DNA of 30,070 nucleotides from a bacterium. Lineage in GTDB: Bacteria > UBP15 > UBA6099 > JAJRTR01. Below, piece by piece: positions 16,596 to 23,932 of the stretch (within the stretch, counting starts at the first letter, position 1; every line of letters starts with the position of its first letter). Where the stretch lies: contig JAJRTR010000100.1 in assembly GCA_024278215.1 (NCBI GenBank), positions 1 to 30,070 of the forward strand, in the 5' to 3' direction. The position numbers were made by a program, and so were the translations under genes. The notes below the pieces were generated by a model that was given only the letters and a program-made list of their open reading frames with translations, was not told the origin of the DNA and did no database searches.

Positions 16596-18455
16596 GTGGA
16601 AAAGACAGAAGAAATAACGGTTGAGTTTCCAGGTTGCGGGAAGAGTGTGCGTGTACGTGCGGGCGGCACGGCGTTCCGGGCGCTGGCGAAGGCCGGTGTC
16701 GGGATTCAGGCGGAATGCGGCGGCAGGGGCAAGTGTGGGAAATGTAGAATTCGCGTCGAGGGTGTGGCCGACCCGCTTACCGAACTGGAGAAGGCCCTGC
16801 TTTCCGCTGAAGATGCGGATTCCGGTGTGCGGCTCGCGTGCCTGTGCAAACTTTGGTCGGATTCGACAATCTCTGTGGAAACGCCTTCTGCAAACCTTGA
16901 TATTGCTGATTACCCTTTTGTTTTCAGAGCCGCGCCGGGTTTCGTTGTCGATAGCGCTTTGAAGGCAATAGGTCTCGACCTCACACCGCCCGGCGGGCAG
17001 GACAGACGTGCCGACCTTAGAAGAATTACAGATGCCCTGCCCTGCCCTGCGACGGGATCACTGTCGCGCCGGTCTCTTTCGGCACTTGCGGAAATTATAA
17101 GAAAAAACGACTTCAAAGTGACTTCTTATGTCGATGCCGGAAGGCTTTTGGAAGTAACTTCCGAAACGGCGGCAGGCGGTCCGTTCGGCGCGGGGATAGA
17201 TGTCGGCACTACTTCGATCTGCGTTTCTATCGCTGATCTATCGACCGGAGAGATCGTTGCTTCCGCCATGTCGATGAATCCACAGCGAATGTACGGCGCG
17301 GATGTGGCTTCGCGAATAAATTTTGCTAAAACGGAACGGAACGGACTGGAAAAACTCAGAAGGCTTGTCATAGACAAGGTGCAATCGTTAATAGAGTATG
17401 CCGCAGCCGGGGCGGGCATCGGTCCCGATGAAATAAGAAAGCTTACGCTGGTGGGGAATCCGACGATGACGCACATTTTTCTTGGTGTTGATCCCGCCTG
17501 GATCGCACCGGCGCCCTATATCGCACCGACGACGACGCTGCTTGATTTTCGTGCGTCCGACATCGGAATAAAAATCGGCGGCGGCGCGCGACTCAGCATT
17601 CTGCCCGCGGCGGCGGCATATATCGGAGCCGACGCACTTGCCGCCGGTCTCAGAATGAGGCTGCACGAAAGCGGCGCGACACGGCTGCTGATAGACCTGG
17701 GAACAAACGCCGAGATACTGCTTTCCATCGGCGATACAATATATGCGTGTTCGGCCGCCGCAGGCCCGGCGCTCGAGGGGGCGCATATAAAATGTGGAAT
17801 AACCGCGCGGTCGGGCGCAATTTCAGAAGTGCTCATCGACGATACAGTCCATATAAAAACAATCGACAACGCCCCTCCTGCCGGTCTATGCGGCACAGGG
17901 CTACTCGACTCGATCGCCGGTTTGCTCGAAAAAGGCATCATAAACCCATCGGGCAGGCTCGGCTCGGAGATACCGGACCACCTGCCTGTCGAGTTGACAG
18001 ACAGGCTCATCCCCGCCGGCCCGGACACGGAATACACGCTGACCGCCTCGGACAGCAGTTCCACAGGCAACGCAATCGTTTTGACCCAGAAGGATGTTCG
18101 TGAAGTGCAACTCGCAAAGGGGGCGATAAGAGCCGGTGTCGAATTCCTTCTCGAAGAAGCAAACCTATCGCTCGACAACATTGACAAAGTGTATCTTGCC
18201 GGCGCGCTGGGTACCCATCTGCGGCCCGGGAGTGTGCTGCGCGTCGGACTGCTCCCGCCTGTCGCTCCGGAAAAGATTTCTTTCGTCGGCAATGCCGCAC
18301 TCGACGGCGCGCTCGAAGCACTTCTTTCCGAAGACATTCTCCGCGCCGCCGAAGCCTTCGCTGATAAGATACACTACATCGAATTATCCGCCCTGAAATC
18401 ATTCACCGACAGATTTGTTGAATCCATGAGATTCTCAACAGGCGTCGGGACATAA
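16596..18455 (+). CDS. RACo-like reductive activator: 2Fe-2S ferredoxin plus ASKHA domain (DUF4445 family)
   Basis: Proteins of this family use ATP and a low-potential electron to return inactive Co(II) corrinoid proteins to Co(I) for methyl transfer. Using the GTG at 16596, the protein has 619 residues; an in-frame GTG at 16554 would add 14 (MCVCSTLFFKSGGF) without a ribosome binding site. The N-terminal 2Fe-2S motif is C41-x5-C47-x2-C50 with C82 as fourth ligand (C84 close by). A linker domain follows. The ASKHA ATPase fold starts at GAGIDVGTTS (DVGTT at about 202-206), with LTLVGNPTMTHIFLG, LLIDLGTNAEILL (about 365-377) and GLCGTGLLDSIAGLLEKG. It stands alone: no methyltransferase, corrinoid protein or CO dehydrogenase gene is in the window. 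Its exact target is therefore unknown. Confidence 0.92.
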   Translation: MEKTEEITVEFPGCGKSVRVRAGGTAFRALAKAGVGIQAECGGRGKCGKCRIRVEGVADPLTELEKALLSAEDADSGVRLACLCKLWSDSTISVETPSANLDIADYPFVFRAAPGFVVDSALKAIGLDLTPPGGQDRRADLRRITDALPCPATGSLSRRSLSALAEIIRKNDFKVTSYVDAGRLLEVTSETAAGGPFGAGIDVGTTSICVSIADLSTGEIVASAMSMNPQRMYGADVASRINFAKTERNGLEKLRRLVIDKVQSLIEYAAAGAGIGPDEIRKLTLVGNPTMTHIFLGVDPAWIAPAPYIAPTTTLLDFRASDIGIKIGGGARLSILPAAAAYIGADALAAGLRMRLHESGATRLLIDLGTNAEILLSIGDTIYACSAAAGPALEGAHIKCGITARSGAISEVLIDDTVHIKTIDNAPPAGLCGTGLLDSIAGLLEKGIINPSGRLGSEIPDHLPVELTDRLIPAGPDTEYTLTASDSSSTGNAIVLTQKDVREVQLAKGAIRAGVEFLLEEANLSLDNIDKVYLAGALGTHLRPGSVLRVGLLPPVAPEKISFVGNAALDGALEALLSEDILRAAEAFADKIHYIELSALKSFTDRFVESMRFSTGVGT

Positions 18456-18494
18456 ACAAAGTCCCTGTGTTTTCATCCAGGCTATAATATAATA

Positions 18495-18673
18495 GAGCCA
18501 ATTGCAAAATTCTGATTCGGCTACGGTCGGCTGCGATTGTCAACAGCAGCGTTGTCGGCACAAAATCTTCCTCAACGTACTCGGCGAGTACGCCTGCGGG
18601 GATTTTGCACCTCCGCCCTGTTTCTGCAAAATTTCGTTCGACCTCGCATCGAACATAATTTTGCAATTGGCTC
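18495..18673 (-). repeat. Family 1 long-palindrome repeat, complete copy 3 (inverted)
   Basis: This is a 179-bp copy in the opposite orientation to the other four. It has both perfect 17-bp ends (GAGCCAATTGCAAAATT and AATTTTGCAATTGGCTC). The centre reads CGTACT - CGGCG - AGTACG on the plus strand, so the loop differs from copy 2 while the stem is kept. No clear target duplication is visible (AATA before, AGTA after). Confidence 0.93.
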
Positions 18674-18698
18674 AGTAGAATGAAGATAACACTTTAGC

Positions 18699-18723
18699 CC
18701 GGATTTCCCGGTGAGAGATCCGG
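18699..18723. repeat. Solo family 2 end hairpin
   Basis: CCGGAT (18699-18704) pairs with ATCCGG (18718-18723) around a 13-nt loop containing GGTGAGA. The flanks TAGCCCGGATT match the inverse of the right end of family 2 copy B. No other part of family 2 is present, so this is a lone terminal hairpin. It lies about 58 bp upstream of the methyltransferase start. Confidence 0.6.
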
Positions 18724-18780
18724 AGCGTCTCGATTCCTTGATGATAAATATCGACAACATGACATCGGAGCACTAATATC

Positions 18781-19596
18781 ATGAGTGAGATAGATTTCAA
18801 ATTCGAATACGAAGCCGTGGGAAAATGTCCGCTGTGCAGGTCCGGCAACAGGGCGGAGCACCTCAGTGTTCCGATGCCGCTGGGCGGGACAGGAAAGTTT
18901 ATGCTATGCGCGGACTGCGAGCTTGTCTATCTCGACCCCGCGCCGACAGGCAGGTCGCTCAGGGAATTCTATGAACGTGTTTACACGACTGAAGAATACC
19001 GCAAGCTGGAAGGATTCAGAATACCCGACCCTGCCGATGAAATGGTGATTACATATATCGAAACAGAGAAAAAGTTCAACTTTATCGAGGACCACACCCG
19101 GCCTCCGGGCAGGTATCTCGACATCGGCTGCGCTTACGGCAACATGCTTCTCGAGGGTGGCGCGCGCGGCTGGGATGCCGTCGGAATAGAACCCTTTTCC
19201 ACCGCCGTAAATTTTTGCCGTGAAAAGCTGGGGCTTCATGTCGAACAATGCGGAATCCTTGACTCGGGCCTGCCCCGCGCAAGCCTCGACCTGATCACTA
19301 TGTATGAAGTTATCGAACATGTCGAGAAGCCGGTGCAGGTGATGAGACATGTGGCGAAACTCGCGAAGCCGGGAGCAACACTTGTGATGACGACCCCTAA
19401 TCCGCTAAGTCCGCTCGTCCGGATAATCAATGAAAACTGGATAGGCTGGAAGCCCCCGACACACCTGTGCCTTTTTTCCTACGACTCACTGCGCTATCTG
19501 CTGAAACGCACTGGCTGGGAACCTGTCCGCCTCAAAGCATCCGGTACTTATCCCGGCCAACTGCTTGCAGTAGCGAAACGCGCGGGGGCTTCATGA
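18781..19596 (+). CDS. Class I SAM-dependent methyltransferase with N-terminal zinc ribbon
   Basis: This is a protein of 271 residues. The N-terminus has two Cys pairs, C16-x2-C19 and C43-x2-C46, forming a probable zinc ribbon. A Rossmann methyltransferase domain follows, with motif I YLDIGCAYG (about 111-119), an acidic end of strand 2 in VGIEPFS, MYEVIEHVEKP (motif IV/post-I region) and a late PGATLVMTTPNPLSPL. The combination of a short zinc ribbon and this domain is frequent in methyltransferases linked to cell-surface sugars or lipids, but the substrate is unknown. GGAG lies 8-9 bases before the ATG region. The 3' end overlaps the convergent tRNA deacylase gene by 6 bp. No sugar-synthesis genes flank it directly; a flippase is about 4.3 kb downstream. 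Confidence 0.87.
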   Translation: MSEIDFKFEYEAVGKCPLCRSGNRAEHLSVPMPLGGTGKFMLCADCELVYLDPAPTGRSLREFYERVYTTEEYRKLEGFRIPDPADEMVITYIETEKKFNFIEDHTRPPGRYLDIGCAYGNMLLEGGARGWDAVGIEPFSTAVNFCREKLGLHVEQCGILDSGLPRASLDLITMYEVIEHVEKPVQVMRHVAKLAKPGATLVMTTPNPLSPLVRIINENWIGWKPPTHLCLFSYDSLRYLLKRTGWEPVRLKASGTYPGQLLAVAKRAGAS

Positions 19597-20043
19597 CTTC
19601 AGCCGTTCCGGTGTTTCGAGAATGATTGTAACAGGGCCGTCGTTCTCGGCGACGATATTCATCATCGCACCGAAAACACCTGTCTGTACATCAAGTTTAT
19701 CCGCCGCCCTCTCGCAGAAGGTTTTGTACATTCTTTTCGCTTCTTCCGCAGAAGCAGCTTTCATGAAATTCGGTCTGTTGCCCCTGCGGCAGTCCCCGAG
19801 CAGCGTGAATTGCGATATCACGAGCGCCTCGAATCCACGATCGAGCGCCGACAGGTTCATCCTGCCCGCATCGTCCTGAAATATCCTCAGGTTTATTATC
19901 TTCTTCAGCATCCAGTTCAACTCCGCCTCACTGTCGCCCTCTTCAACGCCCAGGAACACCAGCAACCCCTCTCCTATGCGGCCTTTTTCTTCTCCGCCCA
20001 CTGAAACCGATGCTGCTTTCACTCTCTGCACAACTGCTTTCAT
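19591..20043 (-). CDS. dtd: D-aminoacyl-tRNA deacylase
   Basis: DTD hydrolyses D-amino acids (and Gly on tRNA-Ala) from mischarged tRNA, a proofreading step in the cytoplasm. The 150 residues from the ATG at 20043 match the family length of about 145-150. The alternative upstream start would add eight residues (MIEEAGTK); an AGGA site 6 nt before 20043 decides the choice. Signature motifs are MKAVVQRVKAASVSV at the N-terminus, SQFTLLGDCRRGNRPNF at 77-93 and the Gly-cisPro motif in NDGPVTI (134-140), which excludes L-amino acids. It runs in the same direction as the aconitase gene, 83 bp upstream of it, so the two may share a transcript. Confidence 0.97.
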   Translation of the reverse strand: MKAVVQRVKAASVSVGGEEKGRIGEGLLVFLGVEEGDSEAELNWMLKKIINLRIFQDDAGRMNLSALDRGFEALVISQFTLLGDCRRGNRPNFMKAASAEEAKRMYKTFCERAADKLDVQTGVFGAMMNIVAENDGPVTIILETPERLKS

Positions 20044-20049
20044 CTTTGT

Positions 20050-20053
20050 TCCT
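20050..20053 (-). promoter_or_regulatory. Ribosome binding site fixing the dtd start
   Basis: AGGA on the minus strand lies 6 nt upstream of the ATG at 20043 and supports that start over the in-frame one at 20067. Confidence 0.65.
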
Positions 20054-20126
20054 GCCTCTTCAATCACTCATTTCTTTATTTCGAATAATCCTCGGAATAA
20101 TCCCAGCAGGGCGGCTAAGAGTGTTA

Positions 20127-22403
20127 TTACATTACCATGCGCTTAATTGTGTTTATGGCCGACCCCGCTTTAAACCATTCAATCTGTTGTTTGTTGAGCG
20201 TATGATCCACGGTGATAGTCTCCGACGAGCCGTCTTTGTGGTGCAGCGTCACAGCCAGCGACCTGCCGGGCGCGAGGTCTTTCAGCCCGTCGATACTGAT
20301 CCTGTCTTCCTCCCGGACCCTTTCGTAGTCCGCGGCGTTCGAGAAAGTGAGCGCAAGTATCCCCTGTTTCTTAAGGTTGGATTCATGAATGCGGGCAAAA
20401 CTGCGCACGATGACAGCGGCGCAACCCAGCAGGCGTGGCGACATCGCAGCGTGTTCCCGGCTGCTGCCTTCGCCGTAATTTTCATCGCCGACGATCACCC
20501 ACCTGAGCCCTCGTTTTTTATAGTAGCGCGCAAGCTCATTCGCCGGTTGTCGCGAGCCTGTCTCAAGGTTCAGCCCCTGCCCGGTTTCGCCGGAGAACGC
20601 ATTGACGGCACCGTTGAGCATGTTGTCGCTGATATTGTCGAGATGTCCGCGGAAGCGAAGCCATGCGCCCGCCGGCGAGATGTGGTCGGTCGTGCACTTG
20701 CCTTTGGCTTTTATCAGCAGCGGAAGCTTCTCGAAGTCGTTACCGTCCCACGCCGCGAATGGTTCGAGCAGTTGCAGTCGCTCGCTGCCGGGGTCGATGT
20801 CGATAGTTATGTCCGATCCGTCTTCGGCCGGTGCGACATATCCCCTGTCTTTATTTACGAACCCTTTTTCGGGCACCTCCGGGGCTTTGGCCGGTGGTGA
20901 AAGTCGGAACTTCTTTCCGCTGTCACCGGCGGGGATTGCGTCTGTGAGCGGGTTGATGTCGAAAGAGCCTGCCAGTGCATAAGCCACGACGACCTCCGGG
21001 CCTGCGATGAACGACCGTGTCTCGGGGCTGCCGTCGTTTCTGCGCGGGAAGTTTCGATTGAATGAATTAATTATAGAATTACTTTCACCTTCAGGCACAT
21101 CGAGCCTTTTCCACTGGCCTATACATGGACCGCAGGCATTTGCAAGCACAACGCCGCCCAGGGCTTCGAGCGCCTCGAGCTGACCGTCCCTGATTACAGT
21201 CGCCCGCACCCTTTCTGAACCCGGCGTCACAAAAAACGGGATGCGGGCCTTCGCGCCATGTGTCAGTGCCTGCTTTGCCACGTCTGCGGCTCTTGTGATG
21301 TCCTCGTAAGAGGAATTCGTGCAGCTCCCGAGAAGTGCCGCGGTGAGCCGTGGATACTGTTTTTCTTTCACTTCCTTCGCAAACCCGGAAACAGGCCGCG
21401 CCAGGTCCGGCGTATGCGGACCGACAATGTGCGGCTCGAGTTCACTGAGGTTGATTTCCACTATTTCATCGTAGCATCTCTCAGGATTCTTTTCGACCTC
21501 GGGGTCTGCCGTAAACAGGTGCTTATAGTCCTTGATAATATCCGCCTGCCCGCTCCGCTCGGTGGCTCGCAGGTATGTATCCATTCTGGAATCGTAAGGA
21601 AATATCGAGCATGTCGCGCCGAGCTCCGCGCCCATGTTTGTTATTGTCGCCTTGCCGGTGCAACTTATGGAATTCACGCCGCTGCCGAAGTATTCGACGA
21701 CCCTGTTTGTGCCGCCCTTGACCGTGAGCAGACCCGCCAGAAAGAGTATTACATCTTTCGGAGCCGCCCAGCCCGTCAGCGCACCTGTCAGCTTCACCCC
21801 TGTCAGCTTCGGCTGTAGTACTTCCCAGGGCAACCCGGCCATAACGTCCGTAGCATCCGCCCCGCCGACACCTGCCGCGAAAGCGCCCAGGCCGCCCGCG
21901 TTGGGCGTATGAGAATCGGTCCCTATCATCAACAGGCCGGGGAAAGCATAGTTCTCAAGGACAATCTGGTGAATGATGCCGGAACCGGGCTGCCAGAAAC
22001 CGATACCGTATTTCTGAGAAGCGGCTTTCAGAAAGTCATAGACCTCCCGGTTTTCTTCTTTTGCCCTGACGATATCCTCATCCGCACCCGTCTGCGCCCT
22101 GATAAGGTGATCGCAGTGAACTGTAGAAGGCACGGCAACACTGTCCAGCCCGCTCTGCATAAACTGGAGAATCGCCATCTGTGCGGTGGCGTCCTGCATA
22201 GCGACGCGGTCCGGCCTCAATTTGATATAGCTTTCGCCGGGCGACAATTCAGCGCTTGCCGGATCGTCCAGGTGCCCGAACATTATCTTCTCCGCAAAAG
22301 TCAGGGGCCTGTCGAGGCATTTGCGAATCAGGTCCAGCCGCTCCCCCATTTTTCGATATGTTTCTTTTACAAATCCTGTGCTCGATTCAATATTTATTCT
22401 CAT
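20127..22403 (-). CDS. acn: Aconitate hydratase, mitochondrial-type
   Basis: Aconitase interconverts citrate and isocitrate via cis-aconitate in the TCA cycle. The 758 residues match the single-chain mitochondrial-type family and are shorter than the AcnA/IRP type of about 890. The [4Fe-4S] ligands are C361 (LLGSCTNSSYED) and C424/C427 (NACGPCIGQW). Other active-site segments are GTDSHTPNAGGLGAFAAGVGG, HCDHLI near the N-terminus, and GEGSSREHAAMSPRLLG in the swivel domain. The ATG at 22403 has GGAG 6 nt upstream; a GTG four codons earlier (22415) lacks one. With the ferredoxin-dependent 2-oxoacid oxidoreductase in this window it fits an anaerobic TCA route, in either direction. No citrate synthase or isocitrate dehydrogenase is nearby. 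Confidence 0.97.
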   Translation of the reverse strand: MRINIESSTGFVKETYRKMGERLDLIRKCLDRPLTFAEKIMFGHLDDPASAELSPGESYIKLRPDRVAMQDATAQMAILQFMQSGLDSVAVPSTVHCDHLIRAQTGADEDIVRAKEENREVYDFLKAASQKYGIGFWQPGSGIIHQIVLENYAFPGLLMIGTDSHTPNAGGLGAFAAGVGGADATDVMAGLPWEVLQPKLTGVKLTGALTGWAAPKDVILFLAGLLTVKGGTNRVVEYFGSGVNSISCTGKATITNMGAELGATCSIFPYDSRMDTYLRATERSGQADIIKDYKHLFTADPEVEKNPERCYDEIVEINLSELEPHIVGPHTPDLARPVSGFAKEVKEKQYPRLTAALLGSCTNSSYEDITRAADVAKQALTHGAKARIPFFVTPGSERVRATVIRDGQLEALEALGGVVLANACGPCIGQWKRLDVPEGESNSIINSFNRNFPRRNDGSPETRSFIAGPEVVVAYALAGSFDINPLTDAIPAGDSGKKFRLSPPAKAPEVPEKGFVNKDRGYVAPAEDGSDITIDIDPGSERLQLLEPFAAWDGNDFEKLPLLIKAKGKCTTDHISPAGAWLRFRGHLDNISDNMLNGAVNAFSGETGQGLNLETGSRQPANELARYYKKRGLRWVIVGDENYGEGSSREHAAMSPRLLGCAAVIVRSFARIHESNLKKQGILALTFSNAADYERVREEDRISIDGLKDLAPGRSLAVTLHHKDGSSETITVDHTLNKQQIEWFKAGSAINTIKRMVM

Positions 22404-22409
22404 TATTGT

Positions 22410-22413
22410 CTCC
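22410..22413 (-). promoter_or_regulatory. Ribosome binding site fixing the aconitase start
   Basis: GGAG on the minus strand lies 6 nt before the ATG at 22403. It overlaps the first codons of the longer GTG-initiated frame, which argues against that frame being used. Confidence 0.7.
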
Positions 22414-22440
22414 ACGGTATATTATTCGATGTAACGGTTA

Positions 22441-22483
22441 GAGCCGCAAATTTCACAAATGCGATCGACCTCGCTGCGAACTG
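22441..22483. repeat. Decayed repeat remnant (family 2 end hairpin next to a family 1-like segment)
   Basis: CGCA (22445-22448) pairs with TGCG (22460-22463) around the loop AATTTCACAAA, which resembles the family 2 left-end hairpin at 14501-14523. Right after it, CGACCTCGCTGCGAAC is the inverse of the family 1 segment GTTCGAAGCGAGGTCG with one mismatch. It lies upstream of the aconitase gene. The match is short and the call is tentative. Confidence 0.35.
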
Positions 22484-22681
22484 ACTTTGTTGACATGGCA
22501 CTACCTTTTATAAAAACGCACAAATTCAGTAGTTAATCTAAATTGTTCCGGCCTGTTAAGTCAATGCCGCAACATAATTTATGTAATGCGTTGCTGCCTG
22601 TAATGCGCCGCCGAAAATTCAACGCTTTACAATTTCGCCGTAGTTTACCATAATCCTGATACGGAGTCTGGAGACACAGAG

Positions 22682-22972
22682 ATGCCTATATACGAGTATG
22701 TTTGCAGAAAATGCGGTGCGAAGAATGAATTCGTCGAGAGCCTGGGCAGCGGCAGAATAGTTGCGAAAAAGTGTAAAAGCTGCGGCAGCGGCAGATTGAA
22801 AAAAACTGTTTCGTCATTTGTGTATAATCCGGAAGTTACTCTTGAAGACCTGGGCGTCAACGTGATTCACACGCCTGCCGCGCCACAGTCGGAAGCCCCG
22901 CAGGGGCCACCTCCCGGCGGTTGTCCCTATTGCGATTCCGATTCCGACACGAGCAATGACGGCAACCAGTGA
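22682..22972 (+). CDS. FmdB-family zinc ribbon protein
   Basis: This is a small protein of 96 residues. The N-terminal half is a typical FmdB/CxxC_CxxC_SSSS zinc ribbon: MPIYEYVCRKCG with C8 and C11, and KKCKSCGSGRLKKTVSSF with C31 and C34. A Pro/Ala-rich linker leads to another Cys pair, C81-x2-C84 (GGCPYCDSD), and an Asp/Ser-rich tail. Proteins of this family are regarded as possible regulators, and their true function is mostly unknown. GGAG (in TCTGGAGACACAGAG) precedes the ATG. It is transcribed divergently from aconitase across a 278-bp spacer, and convergently with the methyltransferase on the other side, with a palindromic repeat between their ends. Confidence 0.88.
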   Translation: MPIYEYVCRKCGAKNEFVESLGSGRIVAKKCKSCGSGRLKKTVSSFVYNPEVTLEDLGVNVIHTPAAPQSEAPQGPPPGGCPYCDSDSDTSNDGNQ

Positions 22973-22995
22973 ACAGCTATAAACCAGGGAGATAT

Positions 22996-23042
22996 GGGGT
23001 CAGACCTGAACCTGATCCCCTATGAGGAAAGACCTGAACCCC
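22996..23042. terminator. GGGGTCAG palindromic repeat, possible bidirectional terminator
   Basis: GGGGTCAG (22996-23003) pairs with CTGATCCCC (23012-23020) apart from one bulged base. A second unit, GACCTGAACCCC (23031-23042), can pair with the same GGGG arm. It sits between the converging ends of the FmdB-family gene and the methyltransferase gene and includes the latter's stop codon. No strong T-run is present, so a terminator role is inferred from position. Confidence 0.5.
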
Positions 23043-23740
23043 GGCCCTTTTGTCGCCAGTATTGCGAATCTTGGCGCGTTCTGCACTGTCATAGTTTTCA
23101 TGTTACGCAATCTTTCCAGTGTTTTGCCGATGAAGTTTGCATGAACAGTTTCTCCCGCGAGTGGGATACCTTCTTCTATGATGAATCCGAGTTTCTCCAG
23201 GGCGACAGCAATTTCACTGTAAGTGAAAGCTTTTTGTGGAAGCGAAGGCTTGTCGTACTTTATTGATAGCCTGCGGCGGTACGGATTGTTCGAGTTCCGG
23301 AACTCGACAAGCAGCTTTCCGCGCGGCCTCAGCACACGCACCATCTCCGCCAATGCCTGGTGGATGTCCGGCCAGTCGGGCATATTGTGCAGTGTGTTGA
23401 CGGAAAGCGCCGCGTCGAAACTGTCGCGTGCGAACGGAAGCGACTGCGCGACAGAGTTCACTATGAACAGGTTCCTGCCTGCGTAAGTCTGCAATCTCAT
23501 TTTTGTTTCATGAATCATTCCAATAGAAAAATCGACTGTATAGACCTCCTGCATGTCGGGCCGTATGTATTTTTCTATGAGTGTGCCCGCGCCGCAGCCG
23601 ATGTCGAGAATGCGGCCTTTCCATCCGGCGACAACCGGAGCGAGAGTCATGCGGTTTACTTCTTCCATGCCGCCCCTGAACGCATAACCGGAGGCAAGTC
23701 TGTCGAATGTCTCCACTATTGGCTTGTAGTTGGGTTTCAT
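23000..23740 (-). CDS. Class I SAM-dependent methyltransferase
   Basis: This is a methyltransferase of about 246 residues of the UbiE/Methyltransf_11 type. The reading frame is open further upstream to 23905, but the first 55 codons (starting MLISMSGNRN) look non-coding. The ATG at 23740 begins MKPNYKPIVETFDRLASGYA, a typical start for this family, with AGGA just upstream. Motif I is RILDIGCGAGTL (about 43-54), motif II is VYTVDFSIGMI, and LSVNTLHNMPD with VLRPRGKLLVEF follows. The late region is ETVHANFIGKTLERLRN. The final 14 residues or so are read from a palindromic repeat (22996-23042). Substrate is unknown; a small metabolite or a quinone-like lipid is possible. It is divergent from the flippase gene, with 192 bp between their starts. 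Confidence 0.83.
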   Translation of the reverse strand: MKPNYKPIVETFDRLASGYAFRGGMEEVNRMTLAPVVAGWKGRILDIGCGAGTLIEKYIRPDMQEVYTVDFSIGMIHETKMRLQTYAGRNLFIVNSVAQSLPFARDSFDAALSVNTLHNMPDWPDIHQALAEMVRVLRPRGKLLVEFRNSNNPYRRRLSIKYDKPSLPQKAFTYSEIAVALEKLGFIIEEGIPLAGETVHANFIGKTLERLRNMKTMTVQNAPRFAILATKGPGFRSFLIGDQVQV

Positions 23741-23932
23741 GGTTCCTATTATATCTGAAGTGTCCAACCCTTTTCCATACCTGTTTTTGTTTAAGCAATT
23801 CAGATGAACCAATTGCGAAACCATAATGATTATTGTAGACTGAACAGGAGTTTCTCGCGTTTGGCTGCGGTCAATATTGCGGTTGCCTGACATAGATATT
23901 AACACCGAAAATCTCGAACGGAAAAACGATAG

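Larger units (their letters stand above)
18456..18780. other. Intergenic region, 325 bp, made largely of repeats
   Basis: This space follows the RACo-like gene and precedes the zinc-ribbon methyltransferase. It contains an inverted complete family 1 copy (18495-18673) and a solo family 2 end hairpin (18699-18723). TATAAT occurs at 18483-18488 next to the left edge of the repeat but has no matching -35. The last 20 bp hold the GGAG ribosome binding site of the next gene. No gene was seen. Confidence 0.65.

Noticed and set aside
16108-18673. A composite transposon formed by the two inverted family 1 copies around the RACo-like gene
   Set aside because: No transposase is present in or between the copies, and no outer target duplication joins them (TTGT on the left, AGTA on the right).
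22490-22514. TTGACA followed by TATAAA as a promoter for the FmdB-family gene
   Set aside because: The spacing is 13 bp, too short for a normal sigma-70 promoter, and it lies about 170 bp from the gene. A sigma-54 reading (TGGCAC) lacks the -12 GC.
23741-23905. 55-codon N-terminal extension of the methyltransferase
   Set aside because: The translated sequence lacks any family similarity, and the internal ATG at 23740 gives the standard family start with AGGA upstream.
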